Notes under the pieces: generated by a model
What the model saw: only the letters and a program-made list of their open reading frames with translations
What the model was told of the DNA's origin: nothing
Databases searched by the model: none
Program-made: the position numbers and the translations under genes
Origin: Bradyrhizobium canariense
Lineage (GTDB): Bacteria > Pseudomonadota > Alphaproteobacteria > Rhizobiales > Xanthobacteraceae
Direction of reading: 5' to 3'
DNA: 64,000 bases
Assembly (NCBI RefSeq): GCF_019402665.1
Contig: NZ_VSST01000015.1
Coordinates: 248,001 to 312,000 of the forward strand
Shown: in pieces, positions 35,710 to 43,369 of the stretch
Numbering within the stretch: the stretch's first letter is position 1
How the letters are laid out: each line of letters begins with the position of its first letter

Positions 35710-36003
35710 ATGACAGGCATCAAATTCGCGATTGCCGCACTTATCACGGTTGGCCTAGCTACGGCCCCCTCCGTTGTCGAGGCGAAGAAGCACAGGTCCG
35801 CCAGACACTACAGCTCCGTTATGGCGGCCCCGAGTTATGGCAGCGTTGGAGGGTCGATGGCCGTGCCGTCGAGGGCTTACGGCAGCTCAGGACAGACGGT
35901 GGGGACGGTCACGGCGCCGTCGATCGGCACGTATAATTGGCCTTCCGTCGGCGTCACCAACTCGGTTCCGACCTGGAGCAATACCAACCCGCCGGTTCGA
36001 TAG
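35710..36003 (+). CDS. Small secreted protein, copy 1 of a tandem pair
   Basis: 97 aa with a signal peptide (MTGIKFAIAALITVGLATAPSVVEA) and a mature part of about 72 residues rich in Ser, Gly, Thr, Pro and Val. Its C-terminus, GSSGQTVGTVTAPSIGTYN followed by PSVGVTNSVPTW and NTNPP, is nearly the same as that of the gene at 36812. The ATG is preceded by AAAGGATCAGC, which is also shared with the paralog. Not a recognised family; an exported cell-surface or structural peptide is a guess. The longer frame from 35593 lacks features and was not used. Confidence 0.72.
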   Translation: MTGIKFAIAALITVGLATAPSVVEAKKHRSARHYSSVMAAPSYGSVGGSMAVPSRAYGSSGQTVGTVTAPSIGTYNWPSVGVTNSVPTWSNTNPPVR

Positions 36004-36094
36004 CACGCGAACGCTCTGGGCGAGAGCCGATGTCGATCAGCGCGGCCGGTCGCAAGGTGAAGATCGCAACGCCCCCAGAGGGGAGCATGCGCCC

Positions 36095-36304
36095 TCAGGC
36101 GCCCCGGCCGGCCTGTTGGCCGATCACGCAGCGCCATCCCGCGAGGCGCTCGGCCGGATGCTGGTTCATCCATTCGGCAAGCTGCGGCGCACCCATCAGG
36201 CACGATTGCATCGAGACGTCGGCGAAATCGGATGTGGTGACGGTCTGCTCATGACAGTTCGCTGGAGAGGCGAGGTTGCAGAGCACGGCGATGATCTTGA
36301 TCAC
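36095..36304 (-). CDS. Small conserved-looking protein, coupled to a 54-aa upstream gene
   Basis: 69 aa starting at GTG (MIKIIAVLCNLASPANCHEQ). Cysteines occur in VLCNL, ANCHEQ, SCLMGAPQL and WRCVIGQ, and the middle reads TTSDFADVSMQSCLMGAPQLAEW. The N-terminal IKIIAVLCNL could be a short hydrophobic anchor or a signal-like start. The GTG overlaps the stop of the upstream gene in GTGA, which supports real translation. No known function; the four cysteines suggest metal binding or a disulfide-linked small exported protein. Confidence 0.62.
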   Translation of the reverse strand: MIKIIAVLCNLASPANCHEQTVTTSDFADVSMQSCLMGAPQLAEWMNQHPAERLAGWRCVIGQQAGRGA

Positions 36305-36465
36305 GCGAGGTTGCCTCCGTCGCTGCGACGCGCGGAGGCTCCGCTTGATGGTTCGCTCACCGGATCAGCCGGCGGGAAGATGCTGTCGTAGATCGCGCGC
36401 GCTTCCTGGATGAGGCGAATGCGCTCGCGCTCGGATTTCGAGACAAACTCAATAACCTGGCCCAT
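36301..36465 (-). CDS. Tiny protein, 54 aa, translationally coupled to the next gene
   Basis: Reads MGQVIEFVSKSERERIRL, then IQEARAIYDSIFPPADPVSE, with a Ser/Gly-rich end. The ATG follows TTGGAGACGAC, a good Shine-Dalgarno at 6-nt spacing, and its TGA overlaps the GTG of the following gene. The amphipathic helix SKSERERIRLIQEARAIYDSI dominates. No signal peptide. Not a recognised family; it may act with its coupled partner. Confidence 0.62.
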   Translation of the reverse strand: MGQVIEFVSKSERERIRLIQEARAIYDSIFPPADPVSEPSSGASARRSDGGNLA

Positions 36466-36811
36466 GTCGTCTCCAATAGATTCTCAATCCATCATCACAT
36501 GATGGAAATCATTTCATCCGGATGTGGGGTGTCGCCTTCGGCTTTGCAGCCGTGCGGGCGGTCACGAGGGATAAAAAGCCCGTGAGGATTCCGCTCCTGA
36601 GGGGGAGCGGGGTACCTTCAGCGATGCGCCGATCTCACGGCGCATCTGTTCGGCGGGGACCGCTTCGCAGCATCGTGATGAAGAGTTGAGCCCCGCGGGA
36701 TGATGGCACTGCGGCACATTTTGTCGCGCGTGGAGTTGTAAGGTCACTCAGTGCACGGGTGCCTCGACGAACGGCATCGCGATTGAGAGACCGCGCCCGA
36801 AAGGATCAGCC
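36466..36811. other. Gene-free spacer, 346 nt
   Basis: Contains the start-side region of the 54-aa gene (minus) and the upstream region of the second small secreted protein (plus). One hairpin is visible: CCGCTCC (36591-36597) and GGAGCGG (36604-36610). A short minus-strand open frame (36562-36747) has no coding features. Nothing else was seen. Confidence 0.5.
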
Positions 36812-37081
36812 ATGACAAGAACGAAACGCTCCATTGCTGCACTTATCGCTCTCGGATTGGCTGCAGCGCCACTCGCCGTCAACGCACAAACGTCGGGGAC
36901 GGGGACACCAAGCAGCACGAGCGGACGCTCCGGAGCACCAGTACAGCAAGGGACTATTGGAAGTTCCGGGCAGACCGTCGGGACCGTGACAGCGCCATCG
37001 GTCGGAACGTCCAACCAGCCCTCCGTCGGCGTAACAAACTCGGTCCCCACCTGGAACAACACGAATCCCCGACCGAAGTAG
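36812..37081 (+). CDS. Small secreted protein, copy 2 of a tandem pair
   Basis: 89 aa with a signal peptide (basic MTRTKRS, then IAALIALGLAAAPLAVNA) cut before QTSGTG. The mature ~65 residues are Ser/Thr/Gly/Pro-rich. The C-terminal half, GSSGQTVGTVTAPSVGTSNQ and PSVGVTNSVPTW with NTNPRPK, is shared with the gene at 35710. The leader GAAAGGATCAGCCATGACA is likewise shared, so the pair is a duplication that kept the ribosome-site region and the C-terminal motif while the centre diverged. Function unknown. Confidence 0.75.
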   Translation: MTRTKRSIAALIALGLAAAPLAVNAQTSGTGTPSSTSGRSGAPVQQGTIGSSGQTVGTVTAPSVGTSNQPSVGVTNSVPTWNNTNPRPK

Positions 37082-37099
37082 AAATCGCGATCGGCTGAC

Positions 37100-38719
37100 T
37101 TACGCCGCCGGCGGGCGATCCTTGCGCCCCGGCACTGCCGCGAGCAGCTCGCGCGTATAGGCATGTTCGGGCGCGGCGAACAGCTGCGCGGTCGGCTTCA
37201 GTTCGACAATGGCGCCGCGCTGCATCACCGCAATGCGATCGCAGATTTGAGCAGCGACGCGCAGATCGTGGGTGATGAACAGCATCGACAGGCCAAGACG
37301 CGCCTTGAGGTCTTCAAGCAGTCTCAGCACTTGCGCCTGCACCGACACGTCGAGCGCGGAGACGGCTTCGTCGGCGACGATGATTTCGGGTTCGAGCGCG
37401 AGCGCGCGCGCGATGCCGATGCGCTGGCGTTGGCCGCCGGAGAATTCGTGCGGATAGCGTTCGAGTGCGCCGGCATCGAGGCCGACCATCTTGAGGAGAT
37501 CGCGGGCGCGGTCGAACGCCACCTTCGGATCGGTGCGGGCCGCAATCGGGCCGTCGGCGATGATGTGGCCGACCTTGCGCCGCGGATTGAGCGAGGCGAA
37601 CGGATCCTGAAAGATCATCTGGATGCGGTGGCGCTCGGCGCGCAGCGCCTTGCCCGCGAGCTTTGTGAGATCGGTCTCGCCGATCCGCACGGTGCCGCGA
37701 TCGGCTTCGACCAGCCGCATCACAAGACGGGCCACCGACGATTTGCCGGAACCGGATTCGCCGACCAGGCCGAGCGTCTCGCCCTTGAGAATCGTGAAAT
37801 TGACTTCGCGTGCGGCATCGACGCGACGGTCCTCGCGAAACCAGCCGCCCGAGGTGACGTAGGTCTTGTCCAGTCCGATCACCTCGACCGCTTTGGCCTG
37901 GTCGACGAGAGGGTTGCGGGCGGGCGGGTCCATCGTGGGCACGGCGGCGAGCAGCGCCTTGGTGTAGTCGTGCTGCGGCGCGTTGAAGACGGCCGAGGCG
38001 GGGCCTTCCTCGACCACCTTGCCGTGGCGCAACACGATGACCTGGTCGGCGATGTCGGCGACCACGCCGAAATCATGGGTGATGAACATCACCGCCATGT
38101 TGCGATTGCGCTGGAGGTTGCGGATCAGTTTCAGGATCTGCGCTTGCGTGGTGACGTCGAGCGCGGTGGTCGGCTCGTCCGCAACCAGCACCGCCGGTTC
38201 GAGCGCGAGCGCCATCGCGATCATGGCGCGTTGGCGCTGGCCGCCGGAGAGCTGGTGCGGATAGGCGCGCACGATGCGCTCGGGGTCGGGGAGGCCGACC
38301 TCGCGCGCCAGCGACAGCGCCTTGGCGCGCCGCTCCCTCGGCGTGAGCAGCCCGTGCGCCTCGAACATCTCCGCCATCTGATCGCCGATCCGCATCAACG
38401 GATTGAGCGCGGTCATCGGCTCCTGGAAGATCATCGCGAGCCGGCGGCCGCGCAGATCTCGCCAGCCGTCGTCGTCGAGTTTGAGCAGGTCGCGGCCTTC
38501 GAACTGGATCTCGCCGGAGGTGACGGTGACCGTGTCAGGCAACAGTCCCATCAGCGCATGCGCGCACATCGATTTGCCGGAGCCGGATTCGCCGACGACG
38601 CAGACGATCTTGCCGGGCCGCAGATCGAGCGAGACGCCGTCGACCGCGAACGGACGCTCGGCGCCCTTGGGCAACGCGATCCGCAAGTTCTTGATGGAGA
38701 CGGCGGGCGGAGCGGTCAT
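37100..38719 (-). CDS. Dipeptide/oligopeptide ABC transporter ATPase, two fused ATP-binding domains
   Basis: 540 aa, equivalent to DppD and DppF in one chain. Domain 1 (~10-260) has Walker A GESGSGKSMCAHAL, signature LSGGQRQRAM and Walker B VLVADEPTTALD. Domain 2 (~275-530) has GESGSGKSSVARL, FSGGQRQRIG and IIVADEAVSALD, where the catalytic Glu is retained in both. The C-terminal tails RNPLVDQ and TRELLAAVPGRKD are like oligopeptide ABC ATPases. The chosen ATG is 2 nt after the stop of the permease gene; an upstream in-frame extension lies inside that gene. It powers uptake through the two permeases that precede it. Confidence 0.93.
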   Translation of the reverse strand: MTAPPAVSIKNLRIALPKGAERPFAVDGVSLDLRPGKIVCVVGESGSGKSMCAHALMGLLPDTVTVTSGEIQFEGRDLLKLDDDGWRDLRGRRLAMIFQEPMTALNPLMRIGDQMAEMFEAHGLLTPRERRAKALSLAREVGLPDPERIVRAYPHQLSGGQRQRAMIAMALALEPAVLVADEPTTALDVTTQAQILKLIRNLQRNRNMAVMFITHDFGVVADIADQVIVLRHGKVVEEGPASAVFNAPQHDYTKALLAAVPTMDPPARNPLVDQAKAVEVIGLDKTYVTSGGWFREDRRVDAAREVNFTILKGETLGLVGESGSGKSSVARLVMRLVEADRGTVRIGETDLTKLAGKALRAERHRIQMIFQDPFASLNPRRKVGHIIADGPIAARTDPKVAFDRARDLLKMVGLDAGALERYPHEFSGGQRQRIGIARALALEPEIIVADEAVSALDVSVQAQVLRLLEDLKARLGLSMLFITHDLRVAAQICDRIAVMQRGAIVELKPTAQLFAAPEHAYTRELLAAVPGRKDRPPAA

Positions 38720-38721
38720 GA

Positions 38722-39561
38722 TCAGCGGCCCTCCCGCGACAGCCGCGGATTGAGCGCGTCGTTGAGGCCTTCGCCGATCAAATTGAGGCCGAGCACCGAG
38801 ATCAGGATGGCGACGCCGGGAAACACGGTGATCCACCACGCCTGGCGGATCACGGTGCGGCCGGCACCGACCATGTAGCCCCAGGAGATCAGGTTGGGAT
38901 CGCCGAGGCCGAGGAACGCCAGCGAGGATTCCAGCAGGATCGCGGTCGCCACCATCAGCGAGGCCAGCACGATCACCGGCGACAGCGTATTCGGCAGGAT
39001 TTCGCGCAGGATGATCCAGGTGTTGCTCTGGCCCGTGACCACGGCGGCCTGGACGTACTCCCGCGTGCGCAACGACAGCACCTCGCCGCGGACGAGCCGC
39101 GCGACCGGCGGCCAGCTCACCAGCGCGATCGAGGCGACGATCGAATAGATCGAGGGCTGCAGGATCGCGACGAGCACGATCGCGAGCGCAAAGCTCGGAA
39201 TGGTCTGGAAGAACTCCGTGAAGCGCATCAGGGCGTCGTCGACCCTGCCGCCGAAATAACCGGCCATGGCGCCAATGGGAACGCCGACGACGAGCGCCAC
39301 CAGGGTGGAGACCATGCCGACGAGCAGCGAGACGCGTGCGCCAAAGATCATGCCCGCGAACACGTCGCGGCCGAGTGCATCGGTGCCGAGCGGCACGGTC
39401 GCGAGCGTGAACGGCGGCAGGAACGGCCGCTGCACCATGCGCCAGGGCGAGTTCGGGAACAGCATCGGACCGAACAAGGCGACCGAGATCGCAAGCAGCA
39501 GGATGATGAGCCCGATGACGCCGCTCGGGCTCCTCAGCATCGATTTCCAGAACTGTTTCAT
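38722..39561 (-). CDS. Dipeptide-type ABC transporter permease, DppC-like
   Basis: About 279 aa, inner-membrane BPD_transp_1 protein with ~6 helices and the EAA loop (REILPNTLSPVIVLASLMVATA) that docks the ATPase. The N-terminal GVIGLIILLLAISVALFGPMLFP with the cytoplasmic LGTDALGRDVFAGMIFGAR motif is typical of DppC/OppC. The ATG overlaps the upstream permease stop by ATGA. The open frame continues upstream but without permease features. It forms the channel with the DppB-like protein. Confidence 0.92.
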   Translation of the reverse strand: MKQFWKSMLRSPSGVIGLIILLLAISVALFGPMLFPNSPWRMVQRPFLPPFTLATVPLGTDALGRDVFAGMIFGARVSLLVGMVSTLVALVVGVPIGAMAGYFGGRVDDALMRFTEFFQTIPSFALAIVLVAILQPSIYSIVASIALVSWPPVARLVRGEVLSLRTREYVQAAVVTGQSNTWIILREILPNTLSPVIVLASLMVATAILLESSLAFLGLGDPNLISWGYMVGAGRTVIRQAWWITVFPGVAILISVLGLNLIGEGLNDALNPRLSREGR

Positions 39562-40529
39562 GTGGTGAATTCGATGCGCGGGTCGACCAGGCGATAGACC
39601 AGGTCGGTGATGAGGTTGAAGATCAGGACCATGGCGGAGCAGATCACGAAGACGCCGAGCAGCAGATTGTAGTCGCGCTGCAGCAGGGCGTCGTACATCA
39701 GGCGTCCGATGCCGGGCCAGGCGAACACGGTCTCGGTGATGACGGCGCCGCCGATCAGGGTGCCGGAGTGGACGCCGGCGAGCGTCACGACGGGCAGCAG
39801 CGCGTTGCGCAGGACGTGGCGGCGCTGGATCACGGCGTCGGACAGGCCTTTGGCGCGCGCGGTCTTGACGAAGTCGAGCCGCTTCACCTCCAGCATCGAG
39901 GCGCGCGTCATGCGGGTGTAGGTCGCCATGAAGAACAGGCCCAGCGTCATCGCCGGCATGATCAGGTGCTTCGCGACATCGACGGCATGAGCGAAGCCAG
40001 TGAGGTTGGCGCCGACAGTCTCGTAGCCGAAGCTCGGCAGCCAATCCATGGTGACCGAGAACAGCAGGATGCCCATCAGCGCCACCCAGAAGATCGGCAT
40101 GGCGTAAAAGATCAGCGCAAAGACGGTGATCGCGGTGTCGAGAAAGGTTCCGGCAAAGCGCGCGGCGAAGGTGCCGAAGAGAACGCCGAGCACGAGCGAG
40201 ATCGCGAACGCCGTCAGCGTCAGCAGCAATGTCGCGGGCAGCCGCTCGCCGATCAGCTTCGCGACCGGCGCCTGCTGGCGGAAGGAGAAGCCGAGGTCGA
40301 GGGTAGCAATGCCCTTGACGTAGATGAAGAGCTGCTCGGGCAGCGGCTTGTCCAGGCCGAACTTCTCCCTGAGCTGCTGGACGAAGATCTGGTCGCTCGC
40401 CCCGGCCTCGCCCGCCATCACGACGGCGGGATCGCCGGGCGCAAGCCGGATCAGGAAGAAATTGAGGACGACGATCGCAAGCAGGACGATCACGCCCTTC
40501 ACGACACGCTGAGCGACGAAGGAGAGCAT
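39558..40529 (-). CDS. Dipeptide-type ABC transporter permease, DppB-like
   Basis: 323 aa, with the long N-terminal helix (RVVKGVIVLLAIVVLNFFLIRLAPGDPAVVMAG) and the 'GDP' motif of DppB/OppB-type permeases. The EAA loop is DAVIQRRHVLRNALLPVVTLAG. About six helices. It overlaps the DppC-like gene by 4 nt and starts 91 nt after the substrate-binding gene, with a strong hairpin in between. The heterodimer with the DppC-like protein makes the membrane pore. Confidence 0.92.
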   Translation of the reverse strand: MLSFVAQRVVKGVIVLLAIVVLNFFLIRLAPGDPAVVMAGEAGASDQIFVQQLREKFGLDKPLPEQLFIYVKGIATLDLGFSFRQQAPVAKLIGERLPATLLLTLTAFAISLVLGVLFGTFAARFAGTFLDTAITVFALIFYAMPIFWVALMGILLFSVTMDWLPSFGYETVGANLTGFAHAVDVAKHLIMPAMTLGLFFMATYTRMTRASMLEVKRLDFVKTARAKGLSDAVIQRRHVLRNALLPVVTLAGVHSGTLIGGAVITETVFAWPGIGRLMYDALLQRDYNLLLGVFVICSAMVLIFNLITDLVYRLVDPRIEFTT

Positions 40530-40578
40530 CTAGAGGATCATATCGGTGATGTGACCTGGAGCGACAGAGATGGAGCGA

Positions 40579-40608
40579 TCACCTCTCCCCGCCAGCGGCG
40601 AGAGGTGA
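40579..40608 (-). terminator. Intercistronic hairpin between substrate-binding protein and permease genes
   Basis: TCACCTCTC and GAGAGGTGA pair, with inner CCGC/GCGG, giving ~14 bp with one mismatch around a 2-nt loop. No T-tract. Sited 12 nt after the binding-protein stop, it likely protects or partly terminates the transcript so that the binding protein is made in excess of the membrane parts. Confidence 0.65.
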
Positions 40609-40620
40609 CGGAGGCAGCCC

Positions 40621-42171
40621 TCACTTGTCCAGCCATGCGTCCTTGAAGCCGTCGTTGACCCCGATCCCGGTCGTGATCAGGTTCTTGACCTTGCAACGCA
40701 TGATGGTGGGGAATTGCAGCTCGAGCATCCAGGCCACCGGCACGTCCTCGACCAGGATCTTCTGCGCCTTCTCGTAGATCTCCTTGCGCTTGGAGTCGGG
40801 CGTTGCCACCGCGCCGTCGGCGAACAGCTTGTCGATTTCCGGGTTGGAGTAACCTTCGACGTTGTTGAACACCTGGCCCTTGGCAATGGCGCTGGAGACG
40901 TAGTTGCGGCCGACGCCGAGGGCGGGATCGCCGTACTGGTAGAGATAGGTGAAGGCGATGTCGTAATCCCAGTCGCCGATCTTCTGGTTGAAGCCGGCAA
41001 CGTCGGTGGCGATGGTCTCGATGTTCATGCCGACGTCCTGGAGGTTCTGCTTCACGGCTTCACCCCAGCGCTGCCAGGTCTCGCCATAGGCGAGCGGCAG
41101 AAGACGGATCTTCTCGCCCTTGTAGCCGGCTTCCTTCAGCAGCGCCTTGGCTTTGGCGGGATCGTAAGGGTATTTCGGCACGTCGTCGGTGTAGTATTTG
41201 ATGGTCGAGGCCGACGGGCCGGTCGCGACCTTGCCGAGCCCGTTCCAGATCACGTCCTTGGCGAAGTCGCGGTCGATCGCAAACATGACCGCCTGCCGCA
41301 CCCGCTTGTCGGCGAGCGGACCCTGGCGATTGTTGAGCCACAGCCAGGCCAGCGGCGAGAAGAACTCCCAGCCGGCGCCGGTGACGCAGGTGTCCTTCAG
41401 CTTGGACAGCCGCGGCACGTCGAAATTCTCGACCGAGCCGCCGGGCAGCACGTCGACCTTGCCGGTCTCATACGCCACCGAGCGCGCCGCGGCATCGGGA
41501 ATGATCTGCCAGTAGATCTCGTCGAGATAGGGCTTGCCCTTCTCGTAATAGTTCGGGTTCTTGACCAGGCGGATGAAAGAGCCCTTCTGCCATTCCTTGA
41601 ACATGAAGGGGCCGGTGCCGACAGGGGCGTTGTTGTAGGGATTGGTCTTCCAGTCGGTGCCTTCATAGAGATGTTTCGGCACGATCGGCATCGAGCCGAC
41701 CTCGAAGATGCCGAGGAACGGACCGAACGGCTGCTTCAGCGTGAAGACGACAGTGTAGTCGTCGGGAGCCTCGACCTTGTCGACCTGCGCCAGATTGTTG
41801 CGGGCACGCGCGTGGGTCTGCTTCAGCATCTCGATTGAGAACAGCACGTCGGCGGCGGTGAAGGGCTTGCCGTCGTGCCAGGTCACGCCCTTCCTGAGCT
41901 TGAACGTGTAGGTTTTGGCGTCCTCGCTGACGCTCCAGCTCTCGGCGAGCTCCGGCTGCGGTTCGAGCTTGGGGCTGTAGCGCAGCAGGCCTTCGAAAAT
42001 GTTGCCCGACACCATCTGCACCGGGCCGTTCTGGACCATCGCCAGCATCAGGCCGGGCGGCTCGGGCTGAATCACGGCATTGATCGCTCCACCCGCTTTC
42101 GGCTCTTGCGCCAGCGCCGGGGCCGCGAGGCCGCAAGCCAGGAGGACACCAAGCAACACTCGTTTTGACAT
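40621..42171 (-). CDS. ABC transporter periplasmic substrate-binding protein (SBP_bac_5, dipeptide/oligopeptide type)
   Basis: 516 aa with a signal peptide (MSKRVLLGVLLACGLAAPALA|QEP). SBP family 5 features are TYTFKLRKGVTWHDGKPFTAADVLFS, GTGPFMFKEWQKGS, YLDEIYWQIIPDA, ADKRVRQAVMFAIDRD and YDPAKAKALLKEAGYKG. It binds the ligand in the periplasm and delivers it to the permeases. Ligands in this family include peptides, nickel complexes, glutathione and sugars; nothing here decides which. First gene of the four-gene minus-strand operon. Confidence 0.92.
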   Translation of the reverse strand: MSKRVLLGVLLACGLAAPALAQEPKAGGAINAVIQPEPPGLMLAMVQNGPVQMVSGNIFEGLLRYSPKLEPQPELAESWSVSEDAKTYTFKLRKGVTWHDGKPFTAADVLFSIEMLKQTHARARNNLAQVDKVEAPDDYTVVFTLKQPFGPFLGIFEVGSMPIVPKHLYEGTDWKTNPYNNAPVGTGPFMFKEWQKGSFIRLVKNPNYYEKGKPYLDEIYWQIIPDAAARSVAYETGKVDVLPGGSVENFDVPRLSKLKDTCVTGAGWEFFSPLAWLWLNNRQGPLADKRVRQAVMFAIDRDFAKDVIWNGLGKVATGPSASTIKYYTDDVPKYPYDPAKAKALLKEAGYKGEKIRLLPLAYGETWQRWGEAVKQNLQDVGMNIETIATDVAGFNQKIGDWDYDIAFTYLYQYGDPALGVGRNYVSSAIAKGQVFNNVEGYSNPEIDKLFADGAVATPDSKRKEIYEKAQKILVEDVPVAWMLELQFPTIMRCKVKNLITTGIGVNDGFKDAWLDK

Positions 42172-42389
42172 GTCGTATCTTTCTCAAGCGAGACCAGCCG
42201 CAAACGCTTCGCACGTCATGGCGCGCAAAGCTACGGCAGGCCCATCCCAGTCCCCATCCGGGATCGAGGCTCACACAGTCTCATTCGGCGCCGCAAGATG
42301 AAAGTCTCGACAGTGTTCGCCCAAAAAATGTACAGCGCGTCCTGTTATGGCATTTGACGGCCAAGCCGGCGCCGCCGCGCCGCCCTGCT

Positions 42390-42702
42390 TCAGGAGGGCC
42401 GCAGCACCCGTTGCAACTCGGCAAGCGCGTCCGCGAGTTGCTCCCGGTGCGCGATGTCGTCCTTGGGGATGGCCGCGACACTGCCCGCGAGTTCGCGCAG
42501 GATTCCGGCGAGCAGGCCGAAATTGAGGGTGCAGGTGCACCGATTTGCGCTCGTCCGCCGTGCCCGGATGCTGCAGCACCAGCGCAACGCCGCTTCCGTC
42601 GAGACGTGCCTCGAACCGCGATGAATGCCCGAAGGTGCCGACATAGAACTTGTCGGGATATTCGAGCGCGATCTCTGCCTTGTCGGGAACCGGCTTGGAC
42701 AT
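42390..42702 (-). pseudogene. Small conserved-looking gene broken by a 1-nt insertion
   Basis: The first frame reads MSKPVPDKAEIALEYPDKFY through DERKSVHLH, then becomes arginine/proline-rich noise. From that same point the +1 frame continues as LNFGLLAGILRELAGS and ends HREQLADALAELQRVLRPS with a stop. Skipping one base of the G run at 42527-42529 (CCC in the gene sense) joins them into a smooth ~103-aa protein with normal composition. The span (313 nt) is one more than a multiple of three. Either a recent frameshift or a base-call error. The FixK-type box at 42787 is 85 nt upstream. Function unknown. Confidence 0.7.
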
Positions 42703-42786
42703 GTGAGCCTCATTGATGTCAGGCCATTCTGGCCGGGAATAAACTCGGCCGCCTTGCGATAGGTCAGAGGCGGGCTCGTTCCGGAT

Positions 42787-42800
42787 TTGATTCGGATCAA
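42787..42800. promoter_or_regulatory. FNR/FixK-type box between the frameshifted gene and the irr-like gene
   Basis: TTGAT-TCGG-ATCAA, a perfect consensus palindrome. A start 41.5 bp from its centre would leave a ~45-nt leader for the irr-like gene (plus) or ~50 nt for the frameshifted gene (minus), so it could serve either or both. Confidence 0.75.
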
Positions 42801-42879
42801 AGCCGGGCTGCCGCTTCTGCGATCTGATGGCAGGACGGGTGAAGCCCCGCGTGCCCGGTCAACTGCGAGTCCATCGGCG

Positions 42880-43362
42880 ATGAACGTCCATTCCACCCCA
42901 TCCGAAGCGGATTCAGACGATATCGCCATCTCTTTCGCAGACGAGGCGTCGGCACGTTGCGCGCAATTGCTCGGCGATGCTGGCCTCAGGCTGACGCGCC
43001 ACCGCCTGGCGCTCGGCCAAATGCTGTTCCTCTGCCCTCATCGTCATGTGACAGCGGAGGGGCTTTATGAAGAAGCCACCGCCGCCAATCTGCGGCTGTC
43101 GCTTGCGACCGTCTACAACACGCTGAACCAGTTCACCGAAGCCGGCCTGTTGCGGCGGATCGCGGCCGACGGCATCAAGTCGTTCTTCGACACCGATACG
43201 TCCGTGCATCCGCATTTCTACCTCGAAGGCGAGGATGTGCTGGTCGACGTCGCCGACGGCCTGACCTTCACCAGGATGCCCGAGGCGCTTCCGGGCCACG
43301 AGATCGCGCGGCTCGACGTCGTCGTCCATCTGCGCCGGAAGCGTGACGTAGACCCGGCATAA
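42880..43362 (+). CDS. Fur-family regulator, Irr-like, without the N-terminal heme regulatory motif
   Basis: About 160 aa. The DNA-binding domain matches the Irr subgroup in pattern: AGLRLTRHRLALGQMLF, HVTAEGLYEEATAAN and SLATVYNTLNQFTEAGLLRRI, then FFDTDTSVHPHFYLEGED. Classical Bradyrhizobium Irr has a GCPWHD-type heme motif near the N-terminus and an HHH cluster in the same place; here the motif is absent (ARCAQLLGDAG) and the cluster reads HPH. It probably reacts to iron or heme differently from canonical Irr, or is a paralog. The ATG lies 93 nt after the start of the FixK-type box. It converges on the winged-helix regulator with a 7-nt gap. Confidence 0.82.
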   Translation: MNVHSTPSEADSDDIAISFADEASARCAQLLGDAGLRLTRHRLALGQMLFLCPHRHVTAEGLYEEATAANLRLSLATVYNTLNQFTEAGLLRRIAADGIKSFFDTDTSVHPHFYLEGEDVLVDVADGLTFTRMPEALPGHEIARLDVVVHLRRKRDVDPA

Positions 43363-43369
43363 CGATCGT

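Noticed and set aside
36562..36747. A 61-codon minus-strand frame
   Set aside because: No ribosome site and no pattern; contains a hairpin.
42271..42702. Reading the whole first frame as a 143-aa intact protein
   Set aside because: After residue ~58 the composition turns into Arg/Pro/Ala noise, while the +1 frame becomes normal at exactly that point. A frameshift explains both.
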